Origin: Brumimicrobium mesophilum
GTDB lineage: Bacteria; Bacteroidota; Bacteroidia; Flavobacteriales_D; Crocinitomicaceae
Length of the DNA: 64,000 bases
Reading direction: 5' to 3'
Assembly (NCBI RefSeq): GCF_003025005.1
Contig: NZ_PVSS01000008.1
Span: forward strand, 124,001 to 188,000
The notes beneath the pieces were generated by a model. That model was not told where the DNA came from. It worked only from the letters and a program-made list of their open reading frames with translations, and did not search any database. Made by a program: the position numbers and the translations under genes. Positions 53,009-61,496 of the stretch are shown here, piece after piece; position 1 is the first letter of the stretch, and each line of letters begins with the position of its first letter.

Positions 53009-53040
53009 AAAAGGAGCTCTAGGGCTCCTTTTCCTTTTTT
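53009..53040 (+). terminator. Rho-independent terminator after the 62-residue gene
   Basis: AAAAGGAGC and GCTCCTTTT pair around a short loop, followed by a CCTTTTTT tract. It starts 5 bases past the stop codon. Confidence 0.8.
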
Positions 53041-53239
53041 CTGTATTATTTCCTTCAGTAGTTTGTCTAAATTAGGAAGACATTTTAACTCATTCTATCG
53101 AGAATAAGCGATGGAATATGTCACCCAAAAGTCCATAAGGCTTGTTGAGAAGAAATCAAACAGCGAGATATTACTCCGATAATTATCGAAATTGACAGTA
53201 TTTGATGTTTTATCGTTGCTTTGGGTTCAGTAAAATGAA

Positions 53240-54235
53240 TTAAAACAAATCTCCTTGAGTACTGGTTGGTTTTTTACCTAAATGTTCATATGCTTTTGCT
53301 GTAACTTTTCTACCCCTTTGTGTCCTTACAAGAAATCCTTCTTGTATTAAGAATGGTTCATATACTTCTTCAATAGTTCCTGCATTTTCACCCACAGCGG
53401 TGGCCAATGTTGTAATTCCTACCGGTCCTCCACTAAACTTCTCAATTAATGCTAAAAGTAGGCGATTGTCCATTTCATCCAAACCATTTTGATCTACGTT
53501 AAGCGCAGTTAAGGCAATATTTGTAATTTCAATATTAATGGTCCCATCACCTTTAATCTGTGCAAAATCTCTTACACGACGCAACAAGGCATTAGCTATT
53601 CTAGGAGTACCTCGACTTCGACTTGCTATTTCATAAGCCGCTTCATGTGTTATTGGAATATTCAACAAATCCGAAGATCGATTAACAATTGAAGTAAGTG
53701 TTTTAGCGTTATAATATTGCAATCTGGCATTGATACCAAAACGAGCTCTCAATGGCGCCGTAAGTAGACCAGAACGTGTTGTTGCTCCTATAAGCGTAAA
53801 TGGATTCAAAGCAATTTGAACGGTTCTCGCATTTGGCCCTGAATCAATCATAATATCAATTACGAAGTCTTCCATCGCGGAATACAAATACTCTTCAATA
53901 ACAGGAGATAAACGATGAATCTCATCAATAAAAAGGACATCACCCTCATCCAAATTGGTTAACAAACCAGCTAAATCCCCAGGTTTATCTAAAACTGGAC
54001 CAGATGTAACTTTAAAACCAACAGCCAATTCATTAGCAATTATATTCGCTAGAGTTGTTTTACCCAATCCAGGAGGACCATGTAATAAAACGTGATCCAA
54101 AGGTTCGTTTCTTTGCTTTGTAGCTTGAACAAAGATTTGAAGATTTTCCACAATCTTCTTTTGTCCTGTAAAATCTTCCAAAGCTTTAGGACGAAGCACA
54201 CGATCGAACTCTGCATCCGGGCTAGCGCTTTCCAT
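53240..54235 (-). CDS. ruvB: Holliday junction branch migration helicase RuvB
   Basis: RuvB drives branch migration of Holliday junctions together with RuvA. The AAA+ core has Walker [32 protein letters not shown], Walker [11 protein letters not shown] and the sensor-1 [11 protein letters not shown] block. The C-terminal winged-helix domain ends in [13 protein letters not shown]. The start is uncertain. The ATG at 54235 gives 331 residues, normal for RuvB. A TTG at 54283 would add 16 residues ([15 protein letters not shown]) and overlaps a promoter box, so I prefer the ATG. The gene lies just beyond the cytochrome oxidase terminator. Confidence 0.95.
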   Translation of the reverse strand: MESASPDAEFDRVLRPKALEDFTGQKKIVENLQIFVQATKQRNEPLDHVLLHGPPGLGKTTLANIIANELAVGFKVTSGPVLDKPGDLAGLLTNLDEGDVLFIDEIHRLSPVIEEYLYSAMEDFVIDIMIDSGPNARTVQIALNPFTLIGATTRSGLLTAPLRARFGINARLQYYNAKTLTSIVNRSSDLLNIPITHEAAYEIASRSRGTPRIANALLRRVRDFAQIKGDGTINIEITNIALTALNVDQNGLDEMDNRLLLALIEKFSGGPVGITTLATAVGENAGTIEEVYEPFLIQEGFLVRTQRGRKVTAKAYEHLGKKPTSTQGDLF

Positions 54236-54280
54236 TTTATAATCAAAATCCTCTTCTTCCACTTTCAAAATATTATCATC

Positions 54281-54288
54281 CAAATATA
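54281..54288 (-). promoter_or_regulatory. -7 promoter box of ruvB
   Basis: TATATTTG on the minus strand fits TAnnTTTG and directly follows the cytochrome oxidase terminator, giving ruvB independent transcription. Confidence 0.45.
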
Positions 54289-54318
54289 AGAAAAGCCCAG
54301 CACTAAATGTACTGGGCC
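54287..54318 (-). terminator. Rho-independent terminator of the act-cox operon
   Basis: On the minus strand GCCCAGTAC and GTGCTGGGC pair (nine pairs, one wobble) around ATTTA and are followed by TTTTCTT. It begins about 23 bases past the coxA stop codon. Confidence 0.85.
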
Positions 54319-54340
54319 TTATTAAAATCAATTAATCTCA

Positions 54341-56140
54341 TTAATGTTCCTCTTCACCAGGTTGTAAAGGTACAGTTTGAGGAATGAAATCCTCTTCTGC
54401 TCCTGGCTTAGAATAATCATAAGGCCAACGGTGAACTTCTGGTAAAGCACCAGGCCAGTTTCCGTGTCCTGGAAGTATAGTTGGTGTTGTCCACTCTAAT
54501 GTATTCGATCTCCAAGGATTTAAAGGTGCTTTAGGACCTCTGAAAATACTATAAAAGAAGTTAAAGAAGAAAAACACTTGACCAAACGCTCCAATTATAG
54601 CGAATACCGTAATAATTATATTCAAGTCTAAAACCATTTCACCTGCAGAAGGATTGAAAGTATCAAAGATAGAATTGTCATAATATCTTCTTGGAGTTCC
54701 TCCAAGTCCAACAAAGTGCATTGGCAAGAATACCCCGTAACCACTAACTATAGTAGTCCAGAAGTGTGCATATCCTAATCTATTATTCATCATTTTCCCA
54801 TACATCTTAGGGAACCAGTGATAAACACCTGCAAACATACCAAAGATAGCAGATAATCCCATTACAACGTGGAAGTGGGCAACTACGAAATATGTATCAT
54901 GTACTTGAATATCTAAAGCTGAATCGGCCAAAATAATACCTGTAACCCCTCCTGAAATGAAAGTAGAAACTAATCCGATTGCAAACAACATTGCTGGAGT
55001 AAATACAATAGAACCTTTCCATAAAGTTGTTAAGTAGTTAAATACTTTTACAGCAGAAGGAATCGCAATTAATAAAGTTGTAAATACGAACACACTTCCT
55101 AAGAAAGGATCCATTCCTGAAACGAACATGTGGTGTGCCCAAACAATAAATGATAAGAATCCAATAGCTAACAATGAACCAATCATTGCTCTATAACCAA
55201 AAATTGGTTTTCTAGAATTAGTGGATATTACTTCCGACGAAATACCTAATGCCGGTAATAATACAATATAAACTTCAGGATGACCTAAGAACCAAAAAAG
55301 GTGTTGGTAAAGAATTGGTGAACCACCAACATTATCTAACATTTCACCCCCAACGATTATATCACTTAAGAAGAATGAAGTACCCATAACTCTATCCATA
55401 AATAATAATAAAGCTGCAGATAATAATACAGGGAAAGAAAGTACACCTACAATTGCTGTAATTAAAAACGCCCAAATTGTTAATGGCATTCTTGTCATTT
55501 TCAATCCTTTTGTTCTAAGGTTTACAATCGTAGCGATATAATTTAAAGATCCAATTAATGAAGATGCAATAAAGATGGTTAAAGAAATTAACCAAAGTGT
55601 CATTCCTAAACCTGAACCAGAGACTGCTTGGGGTAAGGCAGATAAAGGAGGATAAACAGTCCAACCAGACATTGCAGGTCCTGATTCAACAAATAGTGAT
55701 GCTAACATAATAATTGATGAAATACAGAACAACCAGAATGACATCATGTTGATAAAACCAGATGCCATATCTCGTGCACCAATTTGTAAAGGAATCAATA
55801 CATTAGAAAAAGTACCACTTAAACCACCTGTTAATACAAAGAAAACCATGATGGTTCCGTGGATGGTTACTAATCCAAGATACATATCTTGATTTAAAAT
55901 ACCTTCTGGTGCCCAACGGTCTCCCAAAAACATATTTAATAAGTCTGAAGATTCTCCAGGCCATGCTAATTGTATTCTAAAGAATACAGACAACATCATC
56001 CCTACTACACCCATAAAAATTGCAGCAAGCAAAAATTGCTTTCCTATCATTTTATGGTCGTAGCTAAAGATATACTTTGATACAAAGCTCTCTTCGTGGT
56101 GATCGTGTTCGTGAATTGCTTCTTGAGCTGCAGCTGCCAT
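54341..56140 (-). CDS. coxA: Cytochrome c oxidase subunit I (aa3 type)
   Basis: The 599-residue heme-copper oxidase core reduces oxygen to water. It has at least 12 membrane helices after a soluble His-rich start. The key residues are visible: GTIMVFFVLTGG (helix II region), FWFLGHPEVYIVLLPALG with the His-x-x-x-Tyr cross-link pair, the CuB ligands in WAHHMFVSGMDP, and the low- and high-spin heme ligands in DTYFVVAHFHVVMG. The His-Pro-Glu-Val-Tyr motif marks an A-type oxidase rather than cbb3. It is the last gene of the act-cox operon and follows coxB. No adjacent subunit III or IV gene is seen in the window. Confidence 0.97.
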   Translation of the reverse strand: MAAAAQEAIHEHDHHEESFVSKYIFSYDHKMIGKQFLLAAIFMGVVGMMLSVFFRIQLAWPGESSDLLNMFLGDRWAPEGILNQDMYLGLVTIHGTIMVFFVLTGGLSGTFSNVLIPLQIGARDMASGFINMMSFWLFCISSIIMLASLFVESGPAMSGWTVYPPLSALPQAVSGSGLGMTLWLISLTIFIASSLIGSLNYIATIVNLRTKGLKMTRMPLTIWAFLITAIVGVLSFPVLLSAALLLFMDRVMGTSFFLSDIIVGGEMLDNVGGSPILYQHLFWFLGHPEVYIVLLPALGISSEVISTNSRKPIFGYRAMIGSLLAIGFLSFIVWAHHMFVSGMDPFLGSVFVFTTLLIAIPSAVKVFNYLTTLWKGSIVFTPAMLFAIGLVSTFISGGVTGIILADSALDIQVHDTYFVVAHFHVVMGLSAIFGMFAGVYHWFPKMYGKMMNNRLGYAHFWTTIVSGYGVFLPMHFVGLGGTPRRYYDNSIFDTFNPSAGEMVLDLNIIITVFAIIGAFGQVFFFFNFFYSIFRGPKAPLNPWRSNTLEWTTPTILPGHGNWPGALPEVHRWPYDYSKPGAEEDFIPQTVPLQPGEEEH

Positions 56141-56167
56141 GTCTAAATATTTATTTATTGTAAATGA

Positions 56168-57412
56168 TTAATTTTCTTCTATTCGGTTTGCTATAGACTC
56201 ATAGTGCTCTAGCAATTTAGATTCGTCTCCTTCAATCCATGGAGTACCATCATACGTAGATTTAGTTTTTTGCCATTCTAGGTATTCTTTTGGTCCTAAA
56301 ACTTTAACTGACATTTTCATTCTATAATGAGAACCACCACAAATTTTGTTACACAATAATGCGTATTCAAATTCGGAATTGTCCATCATTCTTTTCATTT
56401 CATCCGTAGTGTAAATTGGTTGAAACTTAAAGTATGTTAGCATACCAGGAACCGTGTTCATTTGCATACGGAACTGAGGGAAGTAAGCACTGTGAATTAC
56501 ATCCTTAGAACGGAAAGATAAATTATATTTTTGTCCTTTTAATAAAACAAGACTATCCTCTAGAATTACATCATCGTTTGCGAATTCATCAAGTGAATCA
56601 GCGTAAGTAATTGACATTGCACTTAACATTCTTGACATACGTTCTTTACGACCTAAATCAACTTCTAATGCCTTACGCTCTTTTGAAGATAGCATAATCG
56701 AACGATCATTCAATTTATCTTCTATCATCTTAATTCCACTTTGACCAGGTTCTCCAACTTTCATTAATGAAAGTGAACGATCAATATTAGCCTTAGTCAT
56801 GATTGCGTATGGATTCTCCGCAGTAGTAAGTTTGTAATCAAACTTTCCTAATTCATTATTCATTCCTGAATAACGTGCAGTCCAAGCAAATTGATATGCA
56901 AAGATTTCAATATCTTCATATTCAGCACCGGCTCTCGCTGTTGTTTCATTCCAAGTTCTTAAACCAAGAATGATAATTACTGAAAGTACAGCAGCTGGAA
57001 TTACCGTCCAAACCATCTCTAGTTTGTTGTCATGTGCATAATAATATGCTTTAACACCTGGTTTTCTTGAATATTTCCATGCGAAAATAAATAGTAAAGA
57101 ATTCGTAAGGAAAAATACTGCGATTACAATAATCCAGTTAAGATTGAATAACCAATCTATTTCCTGACCATGAACAGAAGCAGCAGGTCCTAAACCAACA
57201 TGACCATACTTCAACATCAACCAAATAAAACCAGCATACAGAGAAATCATAAATGCCAACATCATATTCGCGTTGAACTTATTTTCACTTTCAGGAATTT
57301 CTTCCTCTTTTCGTTTGGTGGCTTTTGCTGTCAACTCATTAACGCGTACTAATTGCGCTATCGCAAGTACACCAAAAATGATCACCAATATTATAATTAA
57401 CTTACTACCCAT
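56168..57412 (-). CDS. coxB: Cytochrome c oxidase subunit II
   Basis: The 414-residue subunit has two or more N-terminal membrane helices and a periplasmic cupredoxin domain. The CuA ligands are in the late motif CNKICGGSHYRMKM (two Cys, His, Met), with the other His in DVIHSAYFPQFRMQM. A segment of about 80 residues, rich in Met/Lys/Arg (TKANIDRSLSLMKVGE to ADSLDEFANDD), is inserted between the first two cupredoxin strands. A similar longer form occurs in Bacteroidota coxB. There is no fused cytochrome c. Electrons are accepted from the ActE or ActA cytochromes. It lies 27 bases before coxA and 33 bases after actF. Confidence 0.95.
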   Translation of the reverse strand: MGSKLIIILVIIFGVLAIAQLVRVNELTAKATKRKEEEIPESENKFNANMMLAFMISLYAGFIWLMLKYGHVGLGPAASVHGQEIDWLFNLNWIIVIAVFFLTNSLLFIFAWKYSRKPGVKAYYYAHDNKLEMVWTVIPAAVLSVIIILGLRTWNETTARAGAEYEDIEIFAYQFAWTARYSGMNNELGKFDYKLTTAENPYAIMTKANIDRSLSLMKVGEPGQSGIKMIEDKLNDRSIMLSSKERKALEVDLGRKERMSRMLSAMSITYADSLDEFANDDVILEDSLVLLKGQKYNLSFRSKDVIHSAYFPQFRMQMNTVPGMLTYFKFQPIYTTDEMKRMMDNSEFEYALLCNKICGGSHYRMKMSVKVLGPKEYLEWQKTKSTYDGTPWIEGDESKLLEHYESIANRIEEN

Positions 57413-57445
57413 CTCTCTAAAATTAACTTATTCTAAATTTAAAAA

Positions 57446-58654
57446 TTATATCTCGTGATGTAAGGACTCATCCAAGAATGGATGATTTTTACTTACCAGA
57501 GGAGCCTTCGATAATTTAACCAAAATTACTCTAACGAATAATCCTAAGAATAAAACTGCCATACCAATTTCCATGAAACCTATACTTGCAGTTGGACCCA
57601 TTGAACCACCCATTACCATAATCCAAACATCCATCCAGTGTCCAGCTAATATTACTAATCCCACAAAAGTAAGAATACCTGCGTGTCTTTTTGCATCTCT
57701 TGACATCAAAATTAACATTGGGAAAGAGAAGTTGATTATAAACATACCGAAATACAATAATTTGTAGTGTTCGATACGCATCAAATAATAAGTTGTTTCC
57801 TCAGGAATATTCGCATACCAAATTAGCATGTACTGAGAGAACCAAAGATAAGCCCATAAGAATGAAGTTGCAAAAACCCATTTTCCAATATCGTGGATAT
57901 GGCTTTCGTTTACTTTTGGAAGGTAACCCAATTTCTTTAGGTACAATAACAAAATGATAACAACCACCATTGCACTTGTCCATGAACCAGCGAATACGTA
58001 CCAACCAAATAAAGTAGAGAACCAGTGAATGTCAATTGACATAATCCAATCCCAAGAACTTGTTGAACTAAATACTGCGAAGAACACTAAGAATAATGCA
58101 CCTCTACGGTAATTCTTAAAATGTATATTTTCAGCTAAATCAGGATTTTCATCCATAGTTAATGAACGCTTGATAAAACCTTTCCACATTATGTAATAAA
58201 TTGCTAAATAAGCCAAAGTCCTGATCCAGAAAAAAGGAGTATTTAAATATGCACCTTTTCCTGCAGACAAAGCATCATAGTGTGATCCACCTTCGTTCAT
58301 CACCTCAGGATCCATCCACATATAAATGTGAGCACCATTTGTGAATGTAAGAGAAAGGAAAGTTATGATTAATAAACCACTACCAATTGGAAGAAATCCT
58401 GTAACAGCTTCGATTACTCTTTTAACATAAACATACCATCCAGACTCAGTTGCATATTGCAATGCTAAAAAGAACAATGCTGTAATTGCTATTGAGAAAA
58501 AGAAAAAACTATTTGACAAAAGATTTCCTAAGAACTTTTGACCAAGATGTCCGTCTCCTGCAGCAGCAATTACTCCGATACCTGTAAATACGATTCCAAC
58601 AATCATTAAGACTGTCGTCCATATTTTAGCTTTGTTTGAAACTTGATAATCCAT
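57446..58654 (-). CDS. actF: Alternative complex III quinol-binding subunit ActF
   Basis: The 402-residue integral membrane protein has about ten helices. With actB-actE on the same strand it matches the ActF subunit, a truncated paralogue of the NrfD-type ActC. Recognisable parts are the YYIMWKGFIKRSL loop and the SSWDWIMSIDIHWFSTLFGWYVFAGSW block typical of ActF. Together with ActC it holds the quinol sites of the complex, which oxidises menaquinol and reduces cytochrome c. It starts 31 bases after actE and 33 bases before coxB. Confidence 0.93.
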   Translation of the reverse strand: MDYQVSNKAKIWTTVLMIVGIVFTGIGVIAAAGDGHLGQKFLGNLLSNSFFFFSIAITALFFLALQYATESGWYVYVKRVIEAVTGFLPIGSGLLIITFLSLTFTNGAHIYMWMDPEVMNEGGSHYDALSAGKGAYLNTPFFWIRTLAYLAIYYIMWKGFIKRSLTMDENPDLAENIHFKNYRRGALFLVFFAVFSSTSSWDWIMSIDIHWFSTLFGWYVFAGSWTSAMVVVIILLLYLKKLGYLPKVNESHIHDIGKWVFATSFLWAYLWFSQYMLIWYANIPEETTYYLMRIEHYKLLYFGMFIINFSFPMLILMSRDAKRHAGILTFVGLVILAGHWMDVWIMVMGGSMGPTASIGFMEIGMAVLFLGLFVRVILVKLSKAPLVSKNHPFLDESLHHEI

Positions 58655-58685
58655 TTTATCTACTAATTTTCTTAATTATAAAATT

Positions 58686-59441
58686 CTATTGTTGTTCAGC
58701 TATTTCAACAGAAGTTGAGTCAGAAACCTCTTCTTCCGTAACGTTACCTACACCATAATCCTTAGATTGTAATTTGTTGATGTGGTGAACAATAGTCCAA
58801 ATTTCCTTATTCTTCAATAATGGTGCATGCGCTCCCATCATACCTTTTCCGTAATAAATCGAATAAAACTTTTGTCCATCAGCTAATTCCTTTAGGTTAG
58901 CGAAATCAGGCACTCCTAAATAAGCTCCGCTTTCAACCATAGGACCTTTACCATCACCTTTTTCACCATGACAGTGAACACAATTGATTTTGAACAATTT
59001 CTTACCTTGATCAAATATTGCCTTTTGATTTTCTTCGGTTAAAACGATAGGATTTTTGTCCTCTGCAGCAACTTCGTAATCTCCGTTTAATTCTTCACTG
59101 ATTTTCCAACCATGTTTTGCTTGTAAACCATGAGTTACAGGAGCAGAGCTTGCAACTTGCCTATGATATGGTAACATCATTTCCAAATCCTCAACCTTTC
59201 CATAATAAGGTATTGTATTCATTGGAGGATGTTTAGCAGACTGCTTCATTGTTTTTTCAACATCAGTTCTCTCCTTAACATAACCGTAGTCCACATATGT
59301 TTCAATCGCTGGTGAGCGATACATGTCTGGCATCCATTCTAGTCCTGGAGAATCTTTATCTGAAACACAAGAAAATAGCGTTCCGATTCCAAAGGTTAGC
59401 ACTAAAGCTTTTGCTGATATTGCCTTAATTTTCTTCTTCAT
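58686..59441 (-). CDS. actE: Alternative complex III monoheme cytochrome c, ActE
   Basis: The 251-residue protein begins with a lipoprotein signal ending GTLFSC (Cys25), so it is anchored to the membrane. The mature part includes a conserved EWMPDMYRSPAIETY segment and a single class I heme c site, CVHCHGEKGDGKGPM, with the likely axial Met in KGMMGAHAPL. It transfers electrons out of the Act complex towards the aa3 oxidase encoded downstream. It overlaps no neighbour but starts only 3 bases after the stop of actD, so it is co-translated with it. Confidence 0.94.
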   Translation of the reverse strand: MKKKIKAISAKALVLTFGIGTLFSCVSDKDSPGLEWMPDMYRSPAIETYVDYGYVKERTDVEKTMKQSAKHPPMNTIPYYGKVEDLEMMLPYHRQVASSAPVTHGLQAKHGWKISEELNGDYEVAAEDKNPIVLTEENQKAIFDQGKKLFKINCVHCHGEKGDGKGPMVESGAYLGVPDFANLKELADGQKFYSIYYGKGMMGAHAPLLKNKEIWTIVHHINKLQSKDYGVGNVTEEEVSDSTSVEIAEQQ

Positions 59442-59444
59442 GAC

Positions 59445-59984
59445 TTATTTAATGTGTTTTTGATCTAATTCTACAATACCTGTTTCCATTAACATGTCTT
59501 CCAATTCTTTTTCTGAGAATTTACTGTTATCACTCAATCTTAATTCCATCACAAAACGGTCATCAGTTGTACGAGGATCTGGATTTTCAGCAACCATTCC
59601 TGGAATCGTTTTATTCACTAAGAAATAAGTGATAGCCATTGCGTGTGCTGCAAATAAAACAGTTAACTCAAAAGTAATAGGAACAAAGGCCAACATATTC
59701 TCTAAAAAAGAGAAATTTGGTTTACCTCCAATGTTCATTGGCCAATCTGTAATCATGATATATCTCATTCCGATTAGTGCAAGAGCAAGTCCGGTTAATC
59801 CATATATAAAAGCCATGATTCCTAATCTGGTTTCCTTCAATCCAATAATTGGATCTAAACCGTGAATTGGAAATGGAGAGAAAACATCTGTTACTTTAAC
59901 TCCTTTTGCAACCAACTTCTTTGCGCCGTCTTTCAAGACGTCATCATCGTTATACATTGCATAAAAAACTACGTTCGATCCCAT
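59445..59984 (-). CDS. actD: Alternative complex III subunit ActD (DUF3341)
   Basis: The 179-residue protein has a soluble N-terminal domain and two membrane helices near residues 65-82 and 100-118. VTDVFSPFPIHGLDPIIGLKETRLG is the typical ActD/DUF3341 motif, and the P-M-N-I-G-G-K-P segment between the helices is also conserved. ActD is a membrane-attached structural subunit with no cofactor. The gene is separated by 3 bases from actE and by 3 bases from actC, so actC-actD-actE are translated as a block. Confidence 0.94.
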   Translation of the reverse strand: MGSNVVFYAMYNDDDVLKDGAKKLVAKGVKVTDVFSPFPIHGLDPIIGLKETRLGIMAFIYGLTGLALALIGMRYIMITDWPMNIGGKPNFSFLENMLAFVPITFELTVLFAAHAMAITYFLVNKTIPGMVAENPDPRTTDDRFVMELRLSDNSKFSEKELEDMLMETGIVELDQKHIK

Positions 59985-59987
59985 GTC

Positions 59988-61460
59988 TTAATTATTATCG
60001 TTTTTTAAATTTTCGTCTGCCCCACCTTGTGAAGGTTTCATCTTTACATCTGCTAAATGCTGCTCTTCAATCGAAAATGCAGGAGTTTTAGCATCTCCAT
60101 CTTTATATGATTGACCTGAAGATTTCAAAATTGTTTTTACCTCGTTCAATGCCAACACTGGGAAATATCTCGTAAACAATAAGAAGAATACAAAGAATAA
60201 TCCGATCGTTCCAACGAAAATTCCAATGTCAATGTGTGTTGGGTAGAACATACTCCATGATGACGGTAAATAATCTCTGTGAAGAGTAGTTCCAATAATT
60301 ACGAAACGCTCAAACCACATTCCGATATTTACTACAATAGCAATTAAGAAAGTAAAAGTTAGACTCGTTCTTAATTTCTTAAACCACATCAATTGTGGAG
60401 AAACAACGTTACATGTCATCATTGCCCAATATGCCCACCAGTAAGGTCCAGTTGCTCTATTAATAAATGCATATGCTTCGTACTCTACTCCAGAATACCA
60501 TGAAATAAACAACTCCGTAATATATGCAATACCAACTATAGAACCAGTAGACATAATTACAATATTCATATATTCGATATGCTTCGTGTGTATGTAAGCT
60601 TCAAGATTATATGCTTTTCTCATTACCAACATTAAGGTTTGTACCATTGCGAATCCTGAGAATACCGCTCCAGCAACGAAGTAAGGAGGGAAAATTGTTG
60701 TGTGCCAACCTGGAATTACAGAAGTAGCAAAGTCAAAAGATACAATCGAGTGTACTGAGAATACCAAAGGAGTTGCTAAACCAGCTAAGATTAATGAAAC
60801 CATTTCAAAACGACTCCATTGTTTTGCACGACCTGACCAACCGAAAGAAAGCATTCCGTAGATTTTCTTTGCAACTGGTTTCTTTGCTCTATCTCTAATT
60901 GTTGCGAAATCAGGAATCAATCCAATGTACCAGAATACCAAAGAAACTGATAAATAAGTTGAAATCGCGAAAACGTCCCAAAGTAAAGGTGAATTAAAGT
61001 TAGGCCAAAGTGAACCAAATTGATTTGGTAATGGCATTACCCAATAAGCTACCCAAATACGACCCATGTGAATCAACGGAAATAAACCTGCCATAAATAC
61101 CGCGAATATTGTCATCGCCTCTGCAGAACGGTTAATGGCCATTCTCCATTTTTGACGGAACAATAACAGTACTGCAGAAATAAGTGTTCCTGCATGTCCG
61201 ATTCCTACCCACCAAACGAAGTTAGTAATATCCCAAGCCCAGTTAATGGTCTTATTCAACCCCCATGTTCCAATTCCAGTACCCAAAAGATACAAGATAC
61301 ATCCTACTCCATATACACCGATGATGGCTGCGATAGCGAAAAGAATATACCATGTTTTTGGTGCTTTTCCTTCAATTGGTTTACAAACATCCTCAGTTAC
61401 TTCGTGAAAGGTCTTGTGACCTAAAACTAAGGGTTCTCTAATTGTTGCTTCCTTATGCAT
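59988..61460 (-). CDS. actC: Alternative complex III quinol-binding subunit ActC (NrfD/PsrC type)
   Basis: The 490-residue membrane protein has about ten helices of the NrfD/PsrC type. Typical segments are WWVGIGHAGTLISAVLLLFRQKWR, HMGRIWVAYWVMPLPNQ and the DFATSVIPGWHTTIFPPYFVAGAVFSGFAMV block that forms the quinol pocket. A charged C-terminal tail faces the cytoplasm. It oxidises menaquinol and hands electrons to the iron-sulfur and heme subunits ActB, ActA and ActE. It starts 36 bases after actB. Everything expected of ActC is present. Confidence 0.95.
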   Translation of the reverse strand: MHKEATIREPLVLGHKTFHEVTEDVCKPIEGKAPKTWYILFAIAAIIGVYGVGCILYLLGTGIGTWGLNKTINWAWDITNFVWWVGIGHAGTLISAVLLLFRQKWRMAINRSAEAMTIFAVFMAGLFPLIHMGRIWVAYWVMPLPNQFGSLWPNFNSPLLWDVFAISTYLSVSLVFWYIGLIPDFATIRDRAKKPVAKKIYGMLSFGWSGRAKQWSRFEMVSLILAGLATPLVFSVHSIVSFDFATSVIPGWHTTIFPPYFVAGAVFSGFAMVQTLMLVMRKAYNLEAYIHTKHIEYMNIVIMSTGSIVGIAYITELFISWYSGVEYEAYAFINRATGPYWWAYWAMMTCNVVSPQLMWFKKLRTSLTFTFLIAIVVNIGMWFERFVIIGTTLHRDYLPSSWSMFYPTHIDIGIFVGTIGLFFVFFLLFTRYFPVLALNEVKTILKSSGQSYKDGDAKTPAFSIEEQHLADVKMKPSQGGADENLKNDNN

Positions 61461-61496
61461 TACAATATATTTATTGTTTTAATACTTATAATTCAA

